DNA of 64,000 nt from Bacteroidota bacterium (GTDB lineage: Bacteria > Bacteroidota > Ignavibacteria > Kryptoniales > JAKASW01), in contig JAKAMG010000005.1 of the NCBI GenBank assembly GCA_021812985.1, forward strand, positions 69,280 to 133,279. The letters run 5' to 3'. Positions 45,382 to 53,898 of this stretch are shown here, piece by piece. The position numbers and the translations under genes were made by a program. Position 1 is the stretch's first letter; every line of letters starts with the position of its first letter. Under the pieces are notes generated by a model, which had not been told where the DNA came from, did not search any database, and was given only the letters and a program-made list of their open reading frames with translations.

Positions 45382-47013
45382 TTAAAACCACAAGCTCCAA
45401 AGTCCCGCCACAACGAGCAGGATTAGAAACGACAGCAGGGTGTTCGCTCGGTAAGCCCCAACTGCCGTATCGAGCTCACCCGCCACCTGCATTCCATCAA
45501 CACTTTGTTTCAAGTCGCGCTCGTCAAAAACAACCGTCGCACGCGTTCTCCCTCCAAACACGGGGGTCAAAGACAAAAACACAAACGCGCTGAGGAAGAA
45601 GAGGAAGATCGAGAAGTGGAGGAAATTTATCCCCACGAAAGCTTTCACGAATGTGCCTTGGATCGCTCCCGAATGGAAAAGCGCGTCCAGGATCAGCCGT
45701 GATACTCCTATAAACTCGCCTACAGCGAGCGTCCATACTGCAGCTTTTGCGTTCGCCTTCCCTTTAATCATGAACGCGAACAGGAAGACCGCCGCAATGG
45801 GCGGACTGACATAACCCTGAACGCTCTGAAGAAACAGGTAGACCTGGGAGCTCACTAGCTTTATCAAGGGAATGCTGAGAATGGCCACTACGACGATCGC
45901 TGTGGTTGCGAGGCGCCCGATAAGGACCAGTTCCCTGTCTGTAGCATCCGGATGTTCCGGTCTGTAGAAATCGTTGGTGACCAGCACAGCCGTAGCGTTG
46001 AAAGTGCTCGCGAGTGAAGACATTATCGCGGCCAGCAAACCGGCAACGACCAATCCCTTTACGCCGCTCGGGAGGAGACTGCCCGCAAGGAGCGTCGGGT
46101 AAGTCTGGTCGCCGCTCAAGCCCGGAAACATAGCAGCCGCAAGGAGCCCCGGAAGGACAAGTATGAAAACGGGTAGGACTTTAAGCGAAGCCGCAAACAG
46201 GGACCCCATCCTCGCGTCGTTGAGACTGCGGGCGGCGAGTACTTTCTGTATGAAATACTGATCGGTCAGCCAATACCAGAACGCAATTATCGGCGCCCCG
46301 AATAGCACACCCGTCCAGGGGTAATCGGGATCCGTGGAAGGTTTGAACATATGGAAGAAATCAGGAGGGAGCCTCTGCTCCAAACCGGAAAATCCTCCGA
46401 CCGCGTTTAGCCCGTAGAGCGTCAGGAGCACAGCGCCCGCTATCAGAACGATTCCCTGGAAAACGCTTGTGCGTATGACGGCATGCGCTCCGCCGAGTAT
46501 TGAATAGAGTCCGGTGAAAAGTACGACGATAACCGCCGAAGTATATATATTCAGCCCGAAAAGTTTGTAGAAGAGTATACCTCCCGCAAAAAGGCTCACG
46601 GTTATTTTGGTAAAGACATAAATGACGATTGAGATTGTCGCGAACGGTTTCCGCAGCGATCTGTCAAATTTCTTCTCAAGGAACTCAGGAGTCGTCACGA
46701 CACCTGACTTCAGGTAAATCGGAGCGACGACCCAACCGAGGATGATGAGTATGAAGATGGCCATGAGCTCAAACTGACCGACCGCCAAACCCCTCGAAGC
46801 CCCCGCCCCCGCAAGGCCGATGAAGTGCTCGCTCGAAATGTTGGTCGCGAATATGGACATCCCAACCGCAAACCATCCCACCTTCTTGCCGGCGAGAAAG
46901 TAGTCATTGAAACTCTGCTCCCTCTTACCACTATAATAGAATCCCATGCCGATCACGATCAGCAGGTAGGATGCCATCACTATTGCGTCCAGGAGCGTGA
47001 AATTGCCTGACAA
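45382..47013 (-). CDS. Sodium/solute symporter (SSS family)
   Basis: The 543-residue membrane protein has about 13-14 hydrophobic segments. SSS-family features include YFLAGKKVGWFAVGMSIFATNISSEHFIG near the N-terminus and LFTGLYSILGGAHAVI in the middle. Members such as SGLT-type carriers move sugars, including glucose, galactose and oligosaccharides or uronates, with sodium across the inner membrane. The start is a TTG at 47013 with GGAAG upstream. In this operon it likely takes up glucose or short glucan products released by GH3, GH5 and GH16. Sugar specificity cannot be read from the sequence. Confidence 0.9.
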   Translation of the reverse strand: MSGNFTLLDAIVMASYLLIVIGMGFYYSGKREQSFNDYFLAGKKVGWFAVGMSIFATNISSEHFIGLAGAGASRGLAVGQFELMAIFILIILGWVVAPIYLKSGVVTTPEFLEKKFDRSLRKPFATISIVIYVFTKITVSLFAGGILFYKLFGLNIYTSAVIVVLFTGLYSILGGAHAVIRTSVFQGIVLIAGAVLLTLYGLNAVGGFSGLEQRLPPDFFHMFKPSTDPDYPWTGVLFGAPIIAFWYWLTDQYFIQKVLAARSLNDARMGSLFAASLKVLPVFILVLPGLLAAAMFPGLSGDQTYPTLLAGSLLPSGVKGLVVAGLLAAIMSSLASTFNATAVLVTNDFYRPEHPDATDRELVLIGRLATTAIVVVAILSIPLIKLVSSQVYLFLQSVQGYVSPPIAAVFLFAFMIKGKANAKAAVWTLAVGEFIGVSRLILDALFHSGAIQGTFVKAFVGINFLHFSIFLFFLSAFVFLSLTPVFGGRTRATVVFDERDLKQSVDGMQVAGELDTAVGAYRANTLLSFLILLVVAGLWSLWF

Positions 47014-47271
47014 TCTTCTTCCTTGTTTAATGGGTTGAGTATCATAAAGGATGCCAAAAGAAGGGCGCGATAATCAGCCGTCTTCGAGGATTCCAATCCC
47101 CATCCTCCTACGGATCCAGCCCTTATTATCGGTTTGATAAAAGAATATTTATTACAATAATAAAAGGGCCCCGTACCACGGTATATGCCCGCGTGAGATA
47201 GGCTTCTGTCAAATTCAGAACGAGCTGGCTTACCCTGATATAATCTCCCGCGATCCGGTTGGCGCGAATAC

Positions 47272-50200
47272 TTATTTCAGAACCGTCATCTTCTTTACCG
47301 CTGTATACCCGCCGCAAGTGAGCTTGTAAAAGTAAACTCCGCTGGCCAGTCTTCCTGAGTCGACGCTTACCATGTAGTATCCTGCCGGTTCCGTTCTATC
47401 GACAAGTCCCAGGACTCTCCGTCCCAGCACATCGTACACGTCAAGCACGACATGTCCTGCCTTCGGTATTCTGTACCCGATGCTGGTAGAAGGATTAAAA
47501 GGATTGGGGAAATTGTCATCCAACCGATAGCCCGTAGGGACGTGCGATTCTCCGGATACGCCCGTAGTCGTGTCTGTGGCATATACTCCGAGCTCGTAAA
47601 TTGAGTACCCCCATTGGGTCGCCCTTTTAATCCCGTATATTTCCACGTATCTCGCGGGCATGCCAACCGGCAGCACATTCAAGCCTCCCGTTCCGCTTGT
47701 GATATGCTGGGCCACTTCCCAGTTGGAGCCGTCAGTGGAGACGAGGACTTCGAATTCGCTGGCGTATGCCGTCTCCCATGCTATGGAGACATGATCCACA
47801 TTGTAAACATTTCCGAGATCCACCTTGAGCCATTGCGGATCGGAGAAGGCGGATGACCAACGGGTGGACGAGTTTCCATCCACCGCGTAGCTCGGAGGAT
47901 AGCTTGTAGACTCCACGGAAGAAGACGTGGCAGTCTTGAGAAGTGCGAGGTTAACCGGCGGTTTCTGTATGACCGTGACGGTGTCATCCGCAGAGTTGTT
48001 GGAAGGGTTTAACTCATCGATCGAGTTGTCAGGATTGACTGTGGCCTGTACGGTATAGCTCCCCGTTTCATTGGCTGTCCAGGAGTTTGAGTCCGATGTT
48101 GCACCGGTATCGGCGCAGACGAGTGCCATCCCACCGGCCGGAATCGTACGACTGAACGACACCGCCCGTGTCACTTTATTCCCGTTGACGTAGAAGTCGA
48201 CCCTTTCAGATGCACCAGTGGGGGTCGGGCCAGTCCCCTGATTCTTTACCATTGCAAGAAAGACTACTTTATCCCCCTTGACTGGGAAACGGGGAAACCA
48301 CTTGAGGTTGGTGATGACAAGATCAGGTTGGGGAGGAGCCGGAGTCAGCTCAAAGCTTCCTCTCTGCGAAAGACTGTCAGACGATCCTCCTACCATAACG
48401 GTGTATGTTCCGGGATCGACGTCGTAAGATGCGGAGGTAGTATCGTAGTAATACAGATTATCGTTGGTCAGTTTAAACGTCACTGTCTTCGTCTCACCAG
48501 GATTGAGCGGCACCCTCTTGAAGCCTTCAAGCTGTTTGACGGGCATCCAGAGGCCGGCGGACGAAGTGTGGGAAATATAGAGTTGTGCGACCTCGTCGCC
48601 CGGGACTTTTCCCGTATTGGTCACATCGACGCTGACGTTGATATCATGGCCGACGGAGCCAGATGCCGGAGTTATGGATAGGTTGGTGAAATTGAAAGTA
48701 GTATAGCTGAGTCCGAACCCAAACGCGAACTCAGGTTTATATCCCATTTGATCGAACCAGCGATAACCCGCGCCATACTCGTTGTCATAGCTCAGAGTGT
48801 ATGGCGGGAGCTGCGCGTCGGAGACTGGCATGGTAACAGAGAGTTTGCCGCCGGGATTGTAGTCCCCAAAAAGGACGTCGGCGATCGCGTTCCCTCCCTC
48901 CTGGCCCGGATAAAATCCGTAGATGAGCCCCTTCATGCTGCCGATGCAGCCATGCAGTCCGCATATTCCGCCACTCTCTATGACACAGATGAGATTCTTG
49001 TTGGCGGCAGCGAGTCGGTTTATGAGCGTTTCCTGCTCGCCCGGAAGGTCTATGGATCCACCGACCCGGTCAAAGCCTTCTCCTTCCTGAGTGCCGTCGA
49101 GGCCGCCGACGTAGACAACGTAGTCAGCTGAAGCGGCGGCGTTAACCGCGGCCTGGAATCCGGTCGTGTCACTGCTGTTGATGTCACAGCCTTTAGCGTA
49201 GATGACTCTTGAAGATCCAATTTTGTTCTCAATTCCTTCAAGCGGAGAGACGCTGTAGAAGGGAGTGACCCAACTGCTCCCTGAAGCATCCGTCTGGCAA
49301 ATTCCAGCGCTCGGTCCGATGATGGCGACAGTCCCTACCGAATTTTTGTTAATCGGCAGAATGCCATCGACGTTCTTCAAAAGCACCAAGCTCTCTCTCC
49401 CTGCCTGCAGGCAGAGCTGCTGGTGAGCGGTGCTGTTTACATCGGCGGGATTGCCGGGGAGATAGTAGTCCAGCATGCCTGAAAGTATCTTCGTCTTCAG
49501 TTCATCGCGCACGGCACTGTCCACTGTCGCGACAGATACCGCGCCGCCGTTGATCGCGTTGAGGAGATTATCTTTGTACTGGCTGTCCCCCATATCTATG
49601 GTGCATCCCGCATTCATGGCGTTCGCGGTGTTCCATATTGACCCCCAGTCTGAAATGACGTAGAACGGGAACCCCCATTTGTCCCTGAGTATGTCTGTCA
49701 GGAGGTTGCGGTTCTCTGCGCACTTTTCTCCGTTTATCAGGTTGTAGGCGTTCATCACGCAGAGCACTCCACCCTCCTGCACCGCAGTCCTGAAGTTCAA
49801 GCCGTATTCCTCCATCAGATTCCGCTGGCTGATGGAAATATTGTTTGCCGTCCGGTTGTTTTCCTTGCCGTTCGCGTTGTAATGTTTCGCGGTGGCTATG
49901 CATCCCGTGCTCTGCACGCCCTTTATGAGGGAGGTGGTAATCTGCGCGCAGAGATATGAATCTTCGCCGCCGCTTTCGGGACTCCTTCCGTAACGGGGGT
50001 CGCGGCAGATATCCATCGACGGGCCGAGCATCTGATGAAAACCCTTACCGCGAAACTCCTGACCGAGCGCGACGCCAACTTCCCTTATCACATCTTCATC
50101 CCAGGTGGCCGCCATGCCGATGCTGACGGGAAAGCTTGTCGCATTTCCATACCTCACCCCATGCGGCCCGTCGTACATCTGAAAACCGGGGATGCCAAGC

Positions 50201-50382
50201 CTCATGTTGTCGGCAGTGTTGAACCCTCCCTCGGCGTGAAGCTGAAGTATTTTTTCATCCAGAGTCATCTTCGCCAGAAGCGAATCGACCCGCTGGTCAA
50301 GCGTCTGGGCCCGGAGCATGACGACTGGATAAAAGAGAGAGATAAAAACGAAAATGATACACCCCGTGAACATTCTTCTCAT
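47272..50382 (-). CDS. GH3 beta-glucosidase with CARDB, discoidin-type and type IX domains
   Basis: The protein has 1036 residues from the ATG at 50382. A signal peptide (ends L-R-A-Q) is followed by a GH3 barrel with MYDGPHGVR, GRSPESGGEDSYL, the AKHY pair (Lys166-His167) and nucleophile VISDWGS (Asp245). Next come the GH3 alpha/beta domain and fibronectin-like domain (GDEVAQLYIS). After these are a CARDB domain (PDLVITNLKW), an F5/8-type C/CBM32-like domain (DGNSSTRWSSAFSDPQW) and a type IX tail (NFPNPFNPST, ending KKMTVLK). The enzyme probably cleaves beta-linked glucose from short glucans at the cell surface. It follows the GH5 gene by 148 bp, the widest gap in that part of the operon, so it may have its own promoter. 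Confidence 0.9.
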   Translation of the reverse strand: MRRMFTGCIIFVFISLFYPVVMLRAQTLDQRVDSLLAKMTLDEKILQLHAEGGFNTADNMRLGIPGFQMYDGPHGVRYGNATSFPVSIGMAATWDEDVIREVGVALGQEFRGKGFHQMLGPSMDICRDPRYGRSPESGGEDSYLCAQITTSLIKGVQSTGCIATAKHYNANGKENNRTANNISISQRNLMEEYGLNFRTAVQEGGVLCVMNAYNLINGEKCAENRNLLTDILRDKWGFPFYVISDWGSIWNTANAMNAGCTIDMGDSQYKDNLLNAINGGAVSVATVDSAVRDELKTKILSGMLDYYLPGNPADVNSTAHQQLCLQAGRESLVLLKNVDGILPINKNSVGTVAIIGPSAGICQTDASGSSWVTPFYSVSPLEGIENKIGSSRVIYAKGCDINSSDTTGFQAAVNAAASADYVVYVGGLDGTQEGEGFDRVGGSIDLPGEQETLINRLAAANKNLICVIESGGICGLHGCIGSMKGLIYGFYPGQEGGNAIADVLFGDYNPGGKLSVTMPVSDAQLPPYTLSYDNEYGAGYRWFDQMGYKPEFAFGFGLSYTTFNFTNLSITPASGSVGHDINVSVDVTNTGKVPGDEVAQLYISHTSSAGLWMPVKQLEGFKRVPLNPGETKTVTFKLTNDNLYYYDTTSASYDVDPGTYTVMVGGSSDSLSQRGSFELTPAPPQPDLVITNLKWFPRFPVKGDKVVFLAMVKNQGTGPTPTGASERVDFYVNGNKVTRAVSFSRTIPAGGMALVCADTGATSDSNSWTANETGSYTVQATVNPDNSIDELNPSNNSADDTVTVIQKPPVNLALLKTATSSSVESTSYPPSYAVDGNSSTRWSSAFSDPQWLKVDLGNVYNVDHVSIAWETAYASEFEVLVSTDGSNWEVAQHITSGTGGLNVLPVGMPARYVEIYGIKRATQWGYSIYELGVYATDTTTGVSGESHVPTGYRLDDNFPNPFNPSTSIGYRIPKAGHVVLDVYDVLGRRVLGLVDRTEPAGYYMVSVDSGRLASGVYFYKLTCGGYTAVKKMTVLK

Positions 50383-50530
50383 AGCTGGAAATCCCGCTTT
50401 AGTATTATCAAACATCCGCGCCCACAAATGGCGTCCATGATTACATTGCCCCCGACGGGGGGATGGCGGCCAGACTCATTCAGTCATCCAGCGCAAGCGC
50501 AACATCCCGTCCCGCTGACTTACTGTGATG

Positions 50531-52531
50531 CTATTTCAGCATAAGCATTTTTTTCACCTGTACCATTCCATTTTCCTCAAGCCTGTAAAAATACAATCCG
50601 CTCGGAAGCCTCGAACCGTCGAACCTGACTTCGTACCTCCCCGGTTTCTTCATCTCATTCACTAGCGTGGCGACTTCTCTGCCAAGGACATCATACACCT
50701 TCAGCGAGACGTTGCCCAGAGTTGAAAGCTGATAGCTGATCACCGTGGCAGGGTTAAACGGATTTGGAGCGTTCTGGTCCAGGCGGAAGCTGAGAGGCTG
50801 TTCCCCGCGGGTCTTTACCCCGGTCGGAACGCTCACGAACGAAAAACTATTGAGGTTGAATCCGCCTTGGATGAATTGCAGCATGAGCGCGTGCGTGCCG
50901 GCGGGAAGCCGCAAACCGGGCACGGTAAGCGTCCCCCACGTCTGCCATCCTCCAGTAACCGGGACTTCAACTACCGTCTGAGTGAGCGGATTCCCGTCCA
51001 GCTTAAGGAGGATCATACCACCTGACTGGTTTGAAGCGTATCTGAGGTTCATATCATAGCTCCCGCTGTCCGCGATGACAAAGGTGTACTTCAGCCATTC
51101 ACCATTTTCTATCCATCCGACATCGTATCCGTTCGACTGCGAATCGGTGCACTGCTCAATGTCCACGCCGTCGTTGCGGTAGGTCCATCCTAAGTTCCAC
51201 GTAGTGCTCGACCCGCCAACGTTCTGGTAATCTACGTCGTTGTAAGCGTAGCCGATCCTCCCCAGGTCATAGTTGGGTGCGTAGATTGTGCCGGGGATTG
51301 TGTCGGGCACAAATGGCTTCGTCGTATTATCGGTAGGCTGCCTCATCATCGCGTCGATGACATCTTTGAAGGGAACGCAGTACTGAAACTTCAGTTTCTC
51401 GGCCATACCAAGCAAAGCGGAGGTCGCGAAAGCAACAGACGGCTTCGACCCCTTCCCCTCCCAGTAGTTTAGAAGCTGTTGGTACGCGCTCGTGATGGGA
51501 ACGTTCAGTGGAGCTGTAATCGTATTGAACTTCTTGAGCGTCCACCAGGACCAGCCGATATCATACTGGTTCATAAGCGAGATGCAGTCAGTGTACCACG
51601 CGTTTGAATTCTCTCCGGATTCGCCGAGCCAAAGAGGAACATTGAAATTTGTCCTCAGGTTGAGATAAGTCTGGATGGAAGAAGCGTCGTTGGTATTCCA
51701 GTACTTGTGAAAGCTGTAAACCATCTTTGGATCCCATGGAGGGGTGAGTCCGTTGAAATCCGTGGCAAAGTTGTTCCCCTCTATGAAGATGATGTGGTTC
51801 GTGTCGACGGATCTTATTGCGGTGGTAATGCGAATGTAAAGATCTCTCAGTGCCGCGTTAAAAGATCCAAGATCCCAGTGAGGTTCGTTTAGGAGGTCGT
51901 ATCCTGCAACGGTCGAATTGTTCGCGTATCTGCGGGCGATCTCCTGCCATATCTCCACAGTCCTGGTCTGATTCGTGGTGTCGGTCCAAAGAGACGCTAC
52001 GAGCGGGTCGTAATCACCAATGTTGTCACTGTTCTGTGACCCTGGTGCGCAGTGCATATCGAGGATCACGTAGATATCGTACTTGCCGCACCACGCTATC
52101 ACGCTGTCGAGGAGGGCAAACCCCGACTCGATGTACACTCCGGGCGAATCTGGAGGGGTAAGGACGTTATAGTGAAACGGGAGCCTGACAAGGTTGAAAC
52201 CCCAATCGTGGAGCGCCTTAATATCAGCCTCCGTGACGAAGTCTTTCCTGAAGGTGTCGTAGAACTTGTTGGTACTGTCGACGCCGATCAGGTTCTGTAT
52301 GGCGTCGTGTATTTCCGTGGGCGAGTTGGCGAAGCTTGACATCAGGAACATGTAGCCTTCCGGTTCGAGCCATCCTCCAATCCCCATCCCCCTGAAATGA
52401 ACCTCCGTCCCGTTTCCGTCGACGATCTTCTCTCCGTTGACGGTAAGGAAACCTTGCGGGTAACCGCTGGAAGCGAGGAGCAGCAAGGTCAAAAAGACAT
52501 AGGCAAAGTGGTAAAGACGATCAGATTTCAT
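50531..52531 (-). CDS. GH5 endo/exo-glucanase with CBM6 and type IX tail
   Basis: The protein has 666 residues; GAGGAAAA precedes the ATG. A signal peptide (ends G-Y-P-Q) is followed by a GH5 barrel with RGMGIGGWLEPEGY, RLPFHYN, VILDMHCAPGSQ, the acid/base LLNEP (Glu216) and nucleophile WLGESGE (Glu304). A CBM6 (about 415-560: VDIEQCTDSQSNGYDVGWIENGEW in part) and a type IX tail (NAPNPFNPAT, KKMLMLK) follow. The LGGW/LGNWLEP signature is shared with beta-1,3-exoglucanase-like and other GH5 branches, so laminarin-type or mixed beta-glucan is likely beside GH16. The gene at 62772 is a close paralogue of the catalytic domain alone. Confidence 0.9.
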   Translation of the reverse strand: MKSDRLYHFAYVFLTLLLLASSGYPQGFLTVNGEKIVDGNGTEVHFRGMGIGGWLEPEGYMFLMSSFANSPTEIHDAIQNLIGVDSTNKFYDTFRKDFVTEADIKALHDWGFNLVRLPFHYNVLTPPDSPGVYIESGFALLDSVIAWCGKYDIYVILDMHCAPGSQNSDNIGDYDPLVASLWTDTTNQTRTVEIWQEIARRYANNSTVAGYDLLNEPHWDLGSFNAALRDLYIRITTAIRSVDTNHIIFIEGNNFATDFNGLTPPWDPKMVYSFHKYWNTNDASSIQTYLNLRTNFNVPLWLGESGENSNAWYTDCISLMNQYDIGWSWWTLKKFNTITAPLNVPITSAYQQLLNYWEGKGSKPSVAFATSALLGMAEKLKFQYCVPFKDVIDAMMRQPTDNTTKPFVPDTIPGTIYAPNYDLGRIGYAYNDVDYQNVGGSSTTWNLGWTYRNDGVDIEQCTDSQSNGYDVGWIENGEWLKYTFVIADSGSYDMNLRYASNQSGGMILLKLDGNPLTQTVVEVPVTGGWQTWGTLTVPGLRLPAGTHALMLQFIQGGFNLNSFSFVSVPTGVKTRGEQPLSFRLDQNAPNPFNPATVISYQLSTLGNVSLKVYDVLGREVATLVNEMKKPGRYEVRFDGSRLPSGLYFYRLEENGMVQVKKMLMLK

Positions 52532-52640
52532 TTTTCCTCGCGCATATTTCGCAAACGATCCGGTCAGCTACCACCCCCCTTTAGGAGTCAGCCCCGGATT
52601 TTCAATTATTAGTTCAGACTTATGAAAGGCTAGTTTCACT

Positions 52641-53849
52641 CTACCGTTTCTTGTGAGCGGATGAGTCGCTATCCTTCCAGTATTCTTCTCCATTTGATCC
52701 TACATAACCGAAGCGCCCCCTGTACCTGACGAGGGCTATGCCTCCGTCGAACATGGTCGCGCTGTCGTACCTGAAGGGGACGACTGTTTTCCCACGCGCA
52801 TCGATGAAGCCCCACCTCCCGCCTTTCCTAACGGCCGCAAGTCCCTCGTGAAAGTCGTCGGCGCCGTCATACGTTAGGGGTATAACAATTTTCCCCGACG
52901 TGCTTATGTAACCGAACTTTCCGTTGAGCGCGACTCGGGCTCTTCCGTCGCTGAAGAAGCCGGCCTCCTCATATACTGTTTTCGTGATTGGCCTCCCTTC
53001 CTTGTCGATGAAGCCGAAGAGGGCGCTGTTTCGGACGCAGGCGATCCCATCTCTAAACGGGTAAACACCATCGTATATTGGCTTCACAATTATCTTTCCG
53101 GAACGGTCGATGTACCCGCACCTGAATCCCTCCTTGAAACCTGCCCGCCCTTCACTGAAGGCGTATACGAAGTCGAAAATGGTGGGTATCACTACTCTGC
53201 CTTTTGGATCGACGAATCCCCAGAAGCCCCCCTTCTCAATCGCAGAGAGCCCCTCTGCGAAGACGTCTTCGTACCTCAATGGTATTTCATCATAAACCAG
53301 GCTTACCGATTCGTTGCCATCCCTGTCAATGAATCCCCCCTTCTTACCCTTGAAGACTCCGGCCAATCCGTGATTGAACGGCAGGGCGCTTGAAAACGAA
53401 AGAGGAATCGCCAGTCTGCCGAGCCTGTCGACGTACCCCCACAAGTTCCCCTTGCGCACAGCCGCGCGCCCATCCGAAAAACGGGATACTTCATCATAGA
53501 CAGGATTCACCACGACTCTTCCCGACACATCGGCAAAGCCCCATCGGCCGTCAGTCTCGATTGCGGCGAGCCCTTCGAAGACATCCTGAACATTCTGGTA
53601 CTCCGCTGGAATTACGAGACCTCCCTTTGGGTTCACCAATCCGTACTTCCCGCCGGCTTCTACCCGCGCGTAGCCGTTGAAGAACTTGTCAACGTACTGG
53701 TACACTGGTTTGATGACGATGTCCCCGCGGCTGTTGGCAAATCCCCACTCGTTTCCGAGCCGAAAGGGGATCGGTGTACCTGCAATGGAAAGACTCTGGA
53801 ATGAGACCAGGGCGGCCAGCACAAGCGACACTGATGACAATCGCCGCAT
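52641..53849 (-). CDS. WG-repeat protein (about ten repeats)
   Basis: The 402-residue protein starts behind GGGAGG. After a signal peptide (ends S-I-A-G) the whole chain is WG (KWG/beta-propeller-like) repeats of about 33-36 residues, each with a pattern such as GGRWGFIDARGK...VIP..YD.......G.A.V. I count ten full repeats and a partial eleventh. Such repeats form solenoid or propeller surfaces used for binding; no enzymatic activity is known to me. It lies between the GH16 gene (49 bp) and GH5 gene (109 bp). Co-expression with glucanases suggests a periplasmic or surface scaffold or sensor, but that is inference. It has no type IX tail, unlike its neighbours. Confidence 0.85.
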   Translation of the reverse strand: MRRLSSVSLVLAALVSFQSLSIAGTPIPFRLGNEWGFANSRGDIVIKPVYQYVDKFFNGYARVEAGGKYGLVNPKGGLVIPAEYQNVQDVFEGLAAIETDGRWGFADVSGRVVVNPVYDEVSRFSDGRAAVRKGNLWGYVDRLGRLAIPLSFSSALPFNHGLAGVFKGKKGGFIDRDGNESVSLVYDEIPLRYEDVFAEGLSAIEKGGFWGFVDPKGRVVIPTIFDFVYAFSEGRAGFKEGFRCGYIDRSGKIIVKPIYDGVYPFRDGIACVRNSALFGFIDKEGRPITKTVYEEAGFFSDGRARVALNGKFGYISTSGKIVIPLTYDGADDFHEGLAAVRKGGRWGFIDARGKTVVPFRYDSATMFDGGIALVRYRGRFGYVGSNGEEYWKDSDSSAHKKR

Positions 53850-53898
53850 TCCTACGCCGCCTCCCAGCTCGCAAAGACGAACATCAAGAAGGACTTTC

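Noticed and set aside
45505-45702. Highly charged plus-strand frame opposite the symporter gene
   Set aside because: It is a shadow of a clear membrane-protein gene on the minus strand.
47182-47212. TTGACA with a CATATA box before the symporter gene
   Set aside because: The spacer is 19 bases and the -10 box is poor; not strong enough to call a promoter.
50449-50462. CCCCCG-A-CGGGGG hairpin upstream of GH3
   Set aside because: The loop is a single base and no T run follows on either strand, so it was not called a terminator.
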